This document shows, one piece after another, positions 54,192 to 63,141 of a DNA stretch of 64,000 bases. Source of the stretch: an uncultured Collinsella sp. (lineage in GTDB: Bacteria > Actinomycetota > Coriobacteriia > Coriobacteriales > Coriobacteriaceae). The stretch is taken from NCBI GenBank assembly GCA_902497065.1, contig CABVDH010000002.1, positions 124,001-188,000 on the forward strand, written 5' to 3'. Each line of letters begins with the position of its first letter. Position 1 is the stretch's first letter. The position numbers and the translations under genes are program-made. The notes beneath the pieces were generated by a model. It ran no database searches and was not told where the DNA came from. It saw only the letters and a list, made by a program, of their open reading frames with translations.

Positions 54192-54761
54192 ATGAATGAG
54201 ATTTCCAACATACATGCGTTTGAGGACGAGGATTTTCTGCACGCCTGCGTTGTGTGGGGGATGGCCGTGCTTGGCGCATTTGCCGTGTGCCTGGTGCCGG
54301 TGTTTATGCTGCTGGGCGGGTCCGCGGATCTGGATGCGGCTGGCGCGGGCGGCTGGACCACGGTCGTGGGCTGGATAGTCGGCTTGGCTGCGGTTTCGGC
54401 GGCGTCGTTTGCCGTGCACGAGCTGGTGCACGGTGTGTTTTTTAAGCTTCTGGCGCCTGCGGGCGCGAAGGTGACCTTTGGGGCGAATCGCGAGACGGCG
54501 ATGATCTATGCCTGCGCCGAGGGCGTGGTCTATTCGCGCCGGCGGTACGTGGCAGTTTGCCTGGCGCCGACGGTTGTTGTGACGGCGGCGTTTGCCCTGG
54601 GGTTTGCGTTTTCGGGCTATCCGCTGCTGTGCTACCTGGCGGCCGGCTTGCATTTGTCGGGCTGTGTGGGCGACTGGTATTACGTGCGGACCATCCTGCG
54701 CGACCGCCGCATTGTCGCCTGCGAGGACACGTCCTTTGGCGTCCGCTTTTTCGCAAGGTAG
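54192..54761 (+). CDS. DUF3267 family zincin-like membrane protein
   Basis: 189 residues, four or so membrane helices. The second helix is followed by VHELVHGVFFKLL, the HExxH zinc-ligand pattern of DUF3267. APTVVVTAAF and SGCVGDWYYVR are the other family stretches, the last giving a possible third ligand. It is probably an intramembrane metalloprotease. There is no good ribosome site before the ATG; a TATCCT hexamer ends 14 nt upstream, so the leader is short. It is divergent from metG. Confidence 0.75.
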   Translation: MNEISNIHAFEDEDFLHACVVWGMAVLGAFAVCLVPVFMLLGGSADLDAAGAGGWTTVVGWIVGLAAVSAASFAVHELVHGVFFKLLAPAGAKVTFGANRETAMIYACAEGVVYSRRRYVAVCLAPTVVVTAAFALGFAFSGYPLLCYLAAGLHLSGCVGDWYYVRTILRDRRIVACEDTSFGVRFFAR

Positions 54762-54822
54762 TCTTTTGGGATGATTTTTCTGGGACGGGGATTAAAAAAT
54801 CATTGTGGGAGAGGAGATGTCC

Positions 54823-55398
54823 ATGAAGCCGTTGCTGCTGCATGCTTGCTGCGCGCCGTGCTCGCTGGAGCCGGTTCGCCTGCTGCGCGAGGAAGGGTTT
54901 GAGCCCACAATCTGCTGGACAAACCCCAATATTCAACCGCGTGATGAATGGCAGCGGCGTTTGGACGAGCTGCGCCGGTGGTGTGCCGATGGCGACATCG
55001 AGCTTATCGAGGCGGGGGAGGACCGCGAGCGCTGGGAGGCCGGCGTGGCCCCGCTGGGCGCCGATCGACCTCGTCGCTGTCGCGCGTGCTATGCCCTGCG
55101 TCTGGCCGAGGCGTGTCGTGTGGCCCAGGAGCGTGGGTTTGAGTTTGTGGGTACGACGCTCGCCGTCTCGCCGTATCAGTTGTTCGAAACCTGCAATGAC
55201 GTGCTTGAGCGCTTGGCGGCGGCACATGGGCTCGTCCCGGTCATTCGCGATTTTCGCCCGTATTACCCCGAGGCCACGCGTCGTTCGCGCGAGCTTGGCA
55301 TGTATCGACAGAATTACTGCGGCTGCCGGTTCTCGGCCGTCGAGGCGGCCATGGATCGAGCCCGCATCCGCGACGAGCGCAAAGCCGCCAAAAAGTAG
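54823..55398 (+). CDS. queH: Epoxyqueuosine reductase QueH
   Basis: 191 residues. QueH hallmarks are all present: HACCAPC at the N-terminus, the CRACYALRLAEA helix and YCGC near the C-terminus. These cysteines bind the iron-sulfur cluster and a further metal. It converts epoxyqueuosine to queuosine in tRNA, the last step after QueA. The ATG at 54823 follows GAGAGGAG by 6 nt; earlier in-frame starts touch the site. queA follows 64 nt later, so they are one functional unit with tgt at 60215. Confidence 0.95.
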   Translation: MKPLLLHACCAPCSLEPVRLLREEGFEPTICWTNPNIQPRDEWQRRLDELRRWCADGDIELIEAGEDRERWEAGVAPLGADRPRRCRACYALRLAEACRVAQERGFEFVGTTLAVSPYQLFETCNDVLERLAAAHGLVPVIRDFRPYYPEATRRSRELGMYRQNYCGCRFSAVEAAMDRARIRDERKAAKK

Positions 55399-55462
55399 TT
55401 CATTTGGGACGTCAGCCTGCTAGGATGTAGAGCGGACTTTAGCTATATAAGGAGAATCCGAC

Positions 55463-56680
55463 GTGTCTATGCGTACCGATGATTTTGACTACAACCTTCC
55501 TGAGGAACTGATCGCCCAGGCGCCTGCCGAGCCGCGTGACTCCTGCCGTCTGCTGGTGGTGGATCGCAAGGGCTCCCAGGCGGGAACGCCGCTGGAGCAC
55601 GGCGGTACCGTTGAGCACCGTATCTTCCGCGATATCATCGACTATATCGAGCCGGGCGATGTGCTCGTCATCAACAAGACGCGCGTGATGCCGGCCCGCC
55701 TGATCGGTCGCAAAGCCGGCTCGGGTGGCGTGGTCGAGACGCTGCTGCTCAAGCGCCGCGAGGACGTGGATCCGCTGGGCCATGTTTGGGAGTGCCTGGT
55801 CAAGCCGGGTAAGCGTCTGAAGCCCGGTGCTCAGATTGAGTATCGCGCCGGTGGCGCCCATGCGCCCGAGGGCGCGCCCGTGGTGCTGACGGCCGAGGTC
55901 ATCGACTTTGTCACCGATAGCCGCGGTGGCCGTCTGGTGCGCTTTGAGCCGGCCGGTTGCAATGCCGCCGGCGAGCCGCGCACGCTCGACGAGGCCATCC
56001 ATGCTGCCGGCCACGTGCCGCTGCCGCCCTACATTACCGATTACGAGGGCGATCCCGAGAAGTACCAGACCGTCTACGCCATGAAGGAAGAGCACTCGGC
56101 TGCCGCTCCCACGGCGGGTCTGCACTTTACCCCCGAGCTTATGGCCGCTATCGAGGCCAAGGGTGCGAAGTTTGCCGCCGTCGAGCTCGAGGTGGGCATC
56201 GATACCTTCCGTCTGGTGGAGGAGGACGATCCCACGCAGCATGTGATGCACACCGAGCGCTACCACGTGTCGCAGGAAGTTGTCGACGCCGTGCATAAGG
56301 CGAAGGCCGAGGGACATCGCGTGATCGCCGTCGGCACCACCGCGGTGCGCTCGCTCGAGAGCGCGTTTGACGCAGACGCGCCGGTGTCCGATCCGGCCGT
56401 GACGGCGCGCTATTTTGAAGGCCGCGAGGACGGGGCCGACACGCTCGGCCGCGGTGACATCGTGGTACGCGAGAACGCGACAACGCAGCTCTACCTCATG
56501 CCTGGCTCGACCTATCACGTGGTCGACGCACTGATCACCAACTTCCACGTGCCGCGTTCCACGCTCATGATGCTCGTGAGCGCGCTTGCCTCCCGCGACC
56601 AGATCATGGATGCCTACGCCGCCGCTATCGAAGAACGTTATCGCTTCTTCAGCTTTGGCGACGCGATGCTCATTTTGTAG
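55463..56680 (+). CDS. queA: tRNA preQ1(34) S-adenosylmethionine ribosyltransferase-isomerase
   Basis: 405 residues. Family landmarks are FDYNLPEELIAQAPAEPRD, VLVINKTRVMPARLIGRK, EHSAAAPTAGLHFTPEL, GIDTFRLV and LITNFHVPRSTLMMLVSA. It transfers the ribose of SAM to preQ1 in tRNA to give epoxyqueuosine. Start: GTG at 55463, 8 nt after AAGGAG; an ATG two codons on is also possible. It is longer than most QueA by an insert around residues 155-190. Confidence 0.96.
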   Translation: MSMRTDDFDYNLPEELIAQAPAEPRDSCRLLVVDRKGSQAGTPLEHGGTVEHRIFRDIIDYIEPGDVLVINKTRVMPARLIGRKAGSGGVVETLLLKRREDVDPLGHVWECLVKPGKRLKPGAQIEYRAGGAHAPEGAPVVLTAEVIDFVTDSRGGRLVRFEPAGCNAAGEPRTLDEAIHAAGHVPLPPYITDYEGDPEKYQTVYAMKEEHSAAAPTAGLHFTPELMAAIEAKGAKFAAVELEVGIDTFRLVEEDDPTQHVMHTERYHVSQEVVDAVHKAKAEGHRVIAVGTTAVRSLESAFDADAPVSDPAVTARYFEGREDGADTLGRGDIVVRENATTQLYLMPGSTYHVVDALITNFHVPRSTLMMLVSALASRDQIMDAYAAAIEERYRFFSFGDAMLIL

Positions 56681-56708
56681 GTTACGGCGTTTTACAAACG
56701 CCGTAACC
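56680..56708 (+). terminator. Perfect hairpin at the queA stop
   Basis: GGTTACGGCGTTT and AAACGCCGTAACC pair perfectly over 13 bp around TAC, starting at the last base of the stop codon. No T-run follows, so it may stabilise the message end, not terminate. Confidence 0.55.
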
Positions 56709-56718
56709 GGTCGACGCT

Positions 56719-56826
56719 GCAAACCCGCCAGAGCGGCAATCTGCCTTTCAACTTCGGCGGCATGACCAGAAGGTCAATGCCGCCTTGTTTCAAGGCACCT
56801 TGCTCGCTCTGGCGGGTTTTCGCTGA
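56719..56826. repeat. Large structured repeat, copy A
   Basis: Outer arms AAACCCGCCAGAGCG and CGCTCTGGCGGGTTTT enclose an inner hairpin (GGCGGCAT.GACC with GGTC.ATGCCGCC, 56757-56785). Its tail GGCACCTTGCTCG.TCTGG through GGGTTTTCGCTG recurs at 60019-60050. The gap 56681-57047 holds only repeats. Confidence 0.7.
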
Positions 56827-56856
56827 CTTCGCCAAAACATCGGCGCCGCCGTTGTT

Positions 56857-56907
56857 GGCACTTGGGGACGTTCCTTTTGTGCCGGCACCTGGGGACACTC
56901 CTTATGT
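56857..56907. repeat. Direct repeat, 27-bp period
   Basis: Two 24-bp units, GGCACTTGGGGACGTTCCTT and the related GGCACCTGGGGACACTCCTT (first 20 bases of each), lie 27 bp apart and match at 20 of 24 positions. They resemble REP-type sequences of intergenic regions. Confidence 0.6.
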
Positions 56908-56957
56908 TAAGAGTTTGGTGCAACAGGGGTAGGTTGCCTTCTGCCAATCTAAATAAG

Positions 56958-57019
56958 TTGCGGTGAGATAGTTCTTGAATTGGCCTTTTTGGGGTTAAAC
57001 AGGAACTATCTCACCGCAA
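56958..57019. repeat. TTGCGGTG hairpin repeat, copy 2
   Basis: 62-nt inverted repeat. The arms begin TTGCGGTGAGATAGTTC and match perfectly over 17 bp. Relative to copy 1 several bases differ in both arms in a compensating way. It lies between convergent genes. Confidence 0.85.
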
Positions 57020-57047
57020 CTGCGTTGAGCGTTTTTTGGCAGCTGGT

Positions 57048-58793
57048 TTACTTGCTTGCGAACAGCCAGACTAGGATAATCACGAGGACTACGGCGATAA
57101 TGCAGACGATGGCGCCGGTGAATTTGATGCGTGAGTCGCGGGTACGCTCGCGCACCGCGTCCTCGGTGGCCTCGAGCTGGGCGACTTCTCGCTCGGTCTC
57201 GGCGTGTTCGGCTTTGTCTCGGGCCAAGGATCCTGCAAGCGACTCAGTGATCTCTGGGTGGTCGTGCACCTCGGTCGCCTGTTCGATAATCGACTGCGCA
57301 TGCGCGGCATCTGCTTGGGCGTTGGCTATGCTCTGCTCTTGGTCGCGGCGTGCCTTGTCCTCGGCAGCGATCTTCTCGCGCAGTTCGCGCTGGCGCGTTG
57401 CGGCGGCGGTTTTTGCGGTCTGCAGCTCGTCGCGCGCGGCATCGGCCTCTGCCGTCACGGCCTGATGGGCTCGCTTAGCGTCGGCGATGGGGGCTTGCGC
57501 CTGTTCGACGGCCTGCTCGGCTGCGGCAAGCGAGTGTTCAAGGTCGGCGGTGATGCGCGGGACATCTTCTTCGGCTTTACGCAGGGCATCTGCCGTGTCG
57601 GAGATCTGCATCGAGAGCTCGCTGGTGCGCACCGTATAGTTGGCGGGATTTGCCGAGGGATTGCGTTGCAGCTCGGCATACTCATGACGCAGTGTCTCGA
57701 GCTGGGCGCGCGTGGCGTCGACGGTTTGTTGTGCGGCGGCAATGCCGGCGTCTCGCTCGGCCTGCACCTTGTCGCGGATGCGCTTGGAATCCTCAAGACG
57801 GCGAACGAGGCGGTTGCCGGTCTCGCGTGAGCTCGCCTCGCGGGCCTCCACGGCATCGAGCGCGGCCTTCAGGCGGAGCTCGGTCGCGTCATCCTCTGTC
57901 TTCATTTGTTCGAGCTGACCCTTGAGCTCTGCTACTTTGGAAGCATGGACATCGCGATCGATTTCGGCTGCCGCAGCGGTCTTTTGCGCTGTGGCGATCG
58001 CCTGACGCTGGTCGGCGACGATCTGCTCGTAGCGGCCTGCGATATCCTGGCGCGTCTCGAGTTCCTCGGCCTGATCGGCAATGCGCTGCTCAAGTTCGGC
58101 CAGGTGGGCGCGGGCATCGGCAAGTGCCTTTTTCGCGGCGTTCATCTCGCGCATGGCCGAGGCACCCTGGGCGATAAAGGTGCCCACGGCGTTCGCAGTG
58201 TTCGAGACAGCGGTCCCCAGATCGCGGTTCGCGGCGGGGGAGTGCGGGGCGGTCGGGCGAGCGGTGTCGGCAGCGTCCGCATCGGCAGCCTGCGGCGCGG
58301 CGATATTGCCGGTACCGCCCTCGACCACAGAAAAGCCTGCTGCGTGCGGATCGACCGCATCGGCGCCAATCGTGGGGTGCTCGAGCTGCAGAAACGAGGG
58401 CATGGTGCTGCCCTGGTCGGCAACCGGAGTCTCGCCGGGCACAAAGGTCGAGGCCGCCTCGGCGGCCTCCTCTTCCTCGGCATCGATATCGGCATCGGCG
58501 ACGGCGTCTTTCATCGCTTTGACAGCATCCATCATGGAGTCCATGACGGCATCGAGCTCTTCTTCCGAAGACACCTCGATGGGGCCCGCTGCTTGCGGGG
58601 CGTCGTCCTGTGCGGGCGCATCGTCGTTTTGCTCATCGGCGTTTTCTGTTTCGGTGGTTTCCGCCGTAGCGCTTTCGTCCAAGATGGGGTCGTCGATGTC
58701 GATACCATCGCAGGTCACAGCGTCAGTATCTGCGGTGACGTCTGCGGGATCATCAATATGCTGTTGAGTCTGGGGGTCCAGCTCGTCTGTCAT
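57048..58793 (-). CDS. Long coiled-coil, C-terminally anchored membrane protein
   Basis: 581 residues, no family recognised. Residues 1-120 are acidic (Asp/Glu/Ala-rich). Residues about 190-540 are heptad-patterned coiled coil with Ala/Gln/Glu-rich stretches and one Asn/Pro break (RNPSANPANYTVR). A single helix at the extreme C-terminus (TGAIVCIIAVVLVIILVWLF) anchors the protein, ending in ASK. The ATG at 58793 lies 9 nt after GAGGAG; another ATG two codons earlier is too close to it. A structural role at the membrane is an inference. Confidence 0.7.
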   Translation of the reverse strand: MTDELDPQTQQHIDDPADVTADTDAVTCDGIDIDDPILDESATAETTETENADEQNDDAPAQDDAPQAAGPIEVSSEEELDAVMDSMMDAVKAMKDAVADADIDAEEEEAAEAASTFVPGETPVADQGSTMPSFLQLEHPTIGADAVDPHAAGFSVVEGGTGNIAAPQAADADAADTARPTAPHSPAANRDLGTAVSNTANAVGTFIAQGASAMREMNAAKKALADARAHLAELEQRIADQAEELETRQDIAGRYEQIVADQRQAIATAQKTAAAAEIDRDVHASKVAELKGQLEQMKTEDDATELRLKAALDAVEAREASSRETGNRLVRRLEDSKRIRDKVQAERDAGIAAAQQTVDATRAQLETLRHEYAELQRNPSANPANYTVRTSELSMQISDTADALRKAEEDVPRITADLEHSLAAAEQAVEQAQAPIADAKRAHQAVTAEADAARDELQTAKTAAATRQRELREKIAAEDKARRDQEQSIANAQADAAHAQSIIEQATEVHDHPEITESLAGSLARDKAEHAETEREVAQLEATEDAVRERTRDSRIKFTGAIVCIIAVVLVIILVWLFASK

Positions 58794-59087
58794 AGGCATG
58801 TGCTCCTCATCGTTGTTTGTCACCCTATGATAAAGTCTCGCGCCGACATCCCGCGCGCCGCAGCAAAGTTTCAAAACGTGTTCGATGGCTCGATCTGATA
58901 GCAATAACTCGATCGCTTTATTCAGTTTGTACTTGACAATCCCTTCGCCGAACGACGTGGTGCCGTTCGCCTGCCATGGGCTTTATTTTTCACTTGAAGA
59001 AGCTAAAGTTGCATTTCAGCTTTTGGCGCGTGAAGTTGGATACGCGCAGTCGGCGGGCGTGCCCGTCGCGATTTGAAAGGACTTTGT

Positions 59088-59888
59088 ATGGGACTTTTCA
59101 CTGGTAAGACCGTGATCGTCACCGGCGGCGGCAAGGCCACGCTTAAGGACGGTTCCGCTGGCTCCATCGGCTACGGCATCGATATCGCATTTGCCAAGGA
59201 GGGCGCGAACCTCGTCATCACCGGCCGCAACGTCGCCAAGCTCGAGGCCGCCAAGGAGTCTCTCGAGGCCGAGTACGGCGTCAAGGTTCTGCCTGTTCAG
59301 GCCGATGTCTCGGCTGGTCAGGACAACGAGGCCGTCGTCCAGAACGTCATCGACAAGGCCATTGAGGAGTTCGGCCGCATCGACGCCGTCGTCAACAATG
59401 CTCAGGCCAGCGCCTCGGGCGTGACCATCGCCGATCACACCATGGATCAGTTCAACCTGGCCATTTACTCTGGCCTGTATGCCACCTACCTGTACATGCA
59501 GAAGGCCTATCCGCACCTGAAGGAGACCAAGGGCTCCGTGGTCAACTTCGCTTCGGGCGCCGGCCTGTTTGGCAATTATGGCCAGTGCAGCTATGCCGCC
59601 GCCAAGGAGGGCATCCGCGGCCTGACCCGCGTTGCCGCCAACGAGTGGGGCAAGGACGGCATCAACGTCAACATCGTGTGCCCGCTTGCTTGGACCGCTG
59701 CGCTCGAGAACTTCCAGGATGCCTATCCCGAGGCGTTCAAGGCCAACGTCCACATGCCGCCGGCGGGTCACTACGGCGACGTCGAGAAGGAGATCGGCCG
59801 CGTTGTCGTTCAGCTCTGCGGTCCCGACTTTAAGTACATGAACGGCGAGACCGTCACCCTCGAGGGTGGCATGGGCCAGCGGCCGTAG
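59088..59888 (+). CDS. Short-chain dehydrogenase/reductase (SDR)
   Basis: 266 residues, classical SDR size. The NAD(P) loop is unusual, TGGGKATLKDGSAGSIGYGI, with about ten extra residues between glycines. VVNNAQAS replaces the common NNAG. The catalytic residues are kept: Ser in NFASGAGLFG and Tyr-x3-Lys in SYAAAKEG. The end NGETVTLEGGMGQRP is typical. The substrate is unknown; steroid or acyl alcohols are possible in gut Coriobacteria. The ATG follows GAAAGGA. An in-frame start 15 nt upstream overlaps that site. Confidence 0.88.
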   Translation: MGLFTGKTVIVTGGGKATLKDGSAGSIGYGIDIAFAKEGANLVITGRNVAKLEAAKESLEAEYGVKVLPVQADVSAGQDNEAVVQNVIDKAIEEFGRIDAVVNNAQASASGVTIADHTMDQFNLAIYSGLYATYLYMQKAYPHLKETKGSVVNFASGAGLFGNYGQCSYAAAKEGIRGLTRVAANEWGKDGINVNIVCPLAWTAALENFQDAYPEAFKANVHMPPAGHYGDVEKEIGRVVVQLCGPDFKYMNGETVTLEGGMGQRP

Positions 59889-59904
59889 GGTTACGTCTCA
59901 GGTT

Positions 59905-60053
59905 CCGCCGTTCTAACGAACGGCGGACCAGTCGACGCCCTTTCGTTTCACGTCACCTTGTCTCAAATGCGGCCCGCTCGCTGACTTATGCTCAACCTGC
60001 GGCGCCATTTTGCTTGAAGGCACCTTGCTCGATCTGGCGGGTTTTCGCTGTCG
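59905..60053. repeat. Hairpin and structured repeat, copy B
   Basis: CCGCCGTTC/GAACGGCGG (59905-59926) is followed by a sequence related to 56709-56826: both open with a GTCGACGC stretch and close with GGCACCTTGCTCG.TCTGG through GGGTTTTCGCTG. The interior has diverged. This gap (59889-60214) has no gene. Confidence 0.6.
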
Positions 60054-60093
60054 GAAATGATCCGTTGGGGACGGAGGAAAACGGATCATTTTT
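60054..60093 (+). terminator. Terminator after the SDR gene
   Basis: AAATGATCCGTT and AACGGATCATTT pair over 12 bp around a G-rich loop (GGGGACGGAGGAA), followed by TT. Confidence 0.75.
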
Positions 60094-60171
60094 ATCCTGG
60101 TGCATTGGTGCAGGGGGCAGGTTTCCTTTGCACTAGTTTCTGTCGAGTCGGTGCTTCTTGCGGGTTGCCCG

Positions 60172-60177
60172 TATAAT
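60172..60177 (+). promoter_or_regulatory. -10 element of tgt
   Basis: A perfect TATAAT, 37 nt before the tgt start. The matching -35 is weak. Confidence 0.5.
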
Positions 60178-60214
60178 GGTTTGCGTATGAACCGCAACCA
60201 AGGAGTTCCAGTTT

Positions 60215-61354
<1,140 letters not shown>

Positions 61355-61405
61355 GAGCTGCGGACGCGCTTGCGAGGCGTGAGCAACGGTAAAGGCCAAG
61401 CGGCG

Positions 61406-61452
61406 ATCGGTCGTCGCGTTCACTAACACCGTCTGCGCGACCGCTGACCGAT
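61406..61452. repeat. Inverted repeat downstream of tgt
   Basis: ATCGGTC-GTCGCG pairs with CGCGAC and GACCGAT around an intervening bulge and loop (two stem blocks of 6 and 7 bp). It is possibly a termination or processing hairpin. No T-run is seen. Confidence 0.5.
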
Positions 61453-61564
61453 AGCTTGCAAGCACTTTATGCATCGTGGGTACCATACCGAATAGTTGAT
61501 GTTCGGGCGGGTGTTTGGCGCATGGCGTCGATCCCGCCCGTTTCTATTTTCGATAGGAGCACCC

Positions 61565-62324
61565 ATGATTAAGAATGAGAACGTCGAGGGCGAGCCCGCC
61601 TACGACGAGACGTACCGCCGCGGCCCCGTGGTCATGCGCGGCCCCATGATTCCTAAGGACAACACCTACGCCAACCTGCTGGCGCCCGAAGATTCAACCG
61701 ACTGGTTGCATGCCGATCCGTGGCGCGTCCTTCGTATTCAGGCAGAATTCGTCGATGGCTTTGGCGCGCTTGCCGAGCTCGGGCCCGCGGTGACCATCTT
61801 CGGCAGTGCCCGCACGCCCAAGACCGATCCGCTCTACAAGGCGGCGCGCACGGTCGGCCGCAAGATCGCGCAGCGCGGCGTGGCGGTTATCACCGGCGGC
61901 GGCCCCGGCATTATGGAGGCGGCCAACAGGGGGGGCGGCGAGTGCCAACGGCAAGTCGGTCGGCTTGGGTATCGAGCTTCCGCACGAGCAGGGGCTCAAC
62001 AAATACGTGAACCTGGGTATGGACTTCCGCTACTTCTTTGTGCGTAAGACCATGTTCGTTAAGTACAGCTCGGGTGCCATCGTGTTCCCCGGCGGTTTCG
62101 GCACGCTCGACGAGATGTTCGAGGTGCTCACGCTGGTGCAGACGCACAAGGTCAAGCGCATGCCGCTCGTACTGGTGGGCAGCGAGTACTGGCAAGGCCT
62201 GTTCGACTGGCTCAACGGCCCGGTGATGGATGCCGGCATGATTAGCCCGCTCGATCCAGACCTCGTCCACATCACCGACGACCTCAACGAGGCCGTCGAC
62301 ATCGCCCTGAGCGGGTTGATATAG
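61565..62324 (+). pseudogene. LOG/TIGR00730 family gene with a one-base frameshift
   Basis: The protein is a Rossmann-fold nucleotide 5'-monophosphate phosphoribohydrolase (Lonely Guy family). VTIFGSARTPKTDP and GGGPGIMEAANRG in the first frame, then KSVGLGIELPHEQG, VFPGGFGTLDEMFEV and the C-terminal region in the +1 frame, complete the family. The frames switch at a run of seven G (61929-61935). Removing one G would restore a continuous protein of about 252 residues. The ATG at 61565 follows AGGAGC. Either a real inactivating or phase-variable change, or a sequencing/assembly error. Confidence 0.85.
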
Positions 62325-62355
62325 GGCGAGCGTGCCTGTCGTTGTAGTATTGTGA

Positions 62356-62407
62356 ATGGCAGACTGATGCTATTTAACATCAGTCTGCCATCTAAATTGG
62401 GTATACT
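62356..62407 (+). promoter_or_regulatory. Operator palindrome and promoter of the toxin-antitoxin pair
   Basis: ATGGCAGACTGATG and CATCAGTCTGCCAT (62356-62369 and 62378-62391) are a perfect 14-bp inverted repeat, with TATACT at 62402-62407 as -10. The right arm overlaps the -35 region, the usual position for autorepression by an antitoxin. Confidence 0.8.
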
Positions 62408-62437
62408 GATGCAAAAGACGAGGCGAGGAGGTCGCGT

Positions 62438-62737
62438 ATGTCCACTGCAACGGTTAAGCCTACGACGGTTCGCATCGAAGAGGGGCTCAAGGAGCAGGCG
62501 ACTGAGTTCTTGGATTCGGTCGGCCTCAGCCTCAATTCCTATCTCAATCTTGCCGTTCGGCAGCTTGTAAATCAGCGAAAGATTCCTTTTGAGATTGTAG
62601 GAAGGGCGGAAGTGCCCAACGAAGCGACGAGGCGTGCCATGGTAATCGCCGAGGCTCATGAGTTGGGGATTTTGCCGGACGATAGCCCGTCATTCAACGA
62701 CGCTGATGAGCTTATGTCGTTCCTCGATGAGGACTAG
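62438..62737 (+). CDS. RelB/DinJ family antitoxin
   Basis: 99 residues. A ribbon-helix-helix N-terminus (TTVRIEEGLKEQATEFLDSVGLSLNSYLNLAVRQLV) gives DNA binding. The C-terminal half (ATRRAMVIAEAHELGI through an acidic FNDADELMSFLDED) should wrap the toxin. The ATG follows GAGGAGG. It stands directly downstream of the palindromic operator and 2 nt before the toxin gene, the usual order for this type II module. Confidence 0.93.
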   Translation: MSTATVKPTTVRIEEGLKEQATEFLDSVGLSLNSYLNLAVRQLVNQRKIPFEIVGRAEVPNEATRRAMVIAEAHELGILPDDSPSFNDADELMSFLDED

Positions 62738-62739
62738 CG

Positions 62740-63048
62740 ATGTTTGAGATTAAAGTCGAGGCTCAGTTTAAGGCGGATTACAAACGGACGATGCGCATGC
62801 ATCCGCAGCTAAAGAGTGAGTTTAAAGCGGCGGTTGCAGAGCTTGTGGCTCATGGGTCGCTTCCGGCGGAGTGCGGCGCCCACGAGCTCTCAAACCCGGG
62901 CGGCAATTACAACGGCCACATCGATTTCCACCTATCCGATGGCTTGGTCGATGTGGTCGTTCTGTACTTGCCGCATAAGACTAATCCTGTGATCCGACTG
63001 GTCAGAATGGGCTCGCATGGGGAACTGTTCCAGGGCCCGCAGGGCTGA
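62740..63048 (+). CDS. YafQ/RelE-family mRNA interferase toxin
   Basis: 102 residues with the short alpha-beta RelE fold of the YafQ branch. The opening is FKADYKRTMRM. His residues occur in HELSNPGGNYNGHIDFHL. The C-terminal RLVRMGSHGELF is the family signature, giving the expected catalytic Arg and His. The toxin cuts mRNA at the ribosome when the antitoxin is lost. It is complete, and the pair appears intact. Confidence 0.92.
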   Translation: MFEIKVEAQFKADYKRTMRMHPQLKSEFKAAVAELVAHGSLPAECGAHELSNPGGNYNGHIDFHLSDGLVDVVVLYLPHKTNPVIRLVRMGSHGELFQGPQG

Positions 63049-63063
63049 TTGCCCGCTCATAAT

Positions 63064-63126
63064 TTGCGGTGGAATAGGGATTGATTGGCGGTTAATAAGC
63101 CAAAAACAGTCCCTATTCCACCGCAA
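63064..63126. repeat. TTGCGGTG hairpin repeat, copy 3
   Basis: 63-nt inverted repeat. Arms begin TTGCGGTGGAATAGGGA with 17 perfect pairs. It separates the toxin gene from the convergent DegV gene. Confidence 0.85.
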
Positions 63127-63141
63127 GTGGTATGGGTAGCC

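Noticed and set aside
58885..59076. 63-codon open frame just before the SDR gene
   Set aside because: No ribosome site before its ATG and no recognisable feature. It ends on the SDR ribosome site, so it is probably leader.
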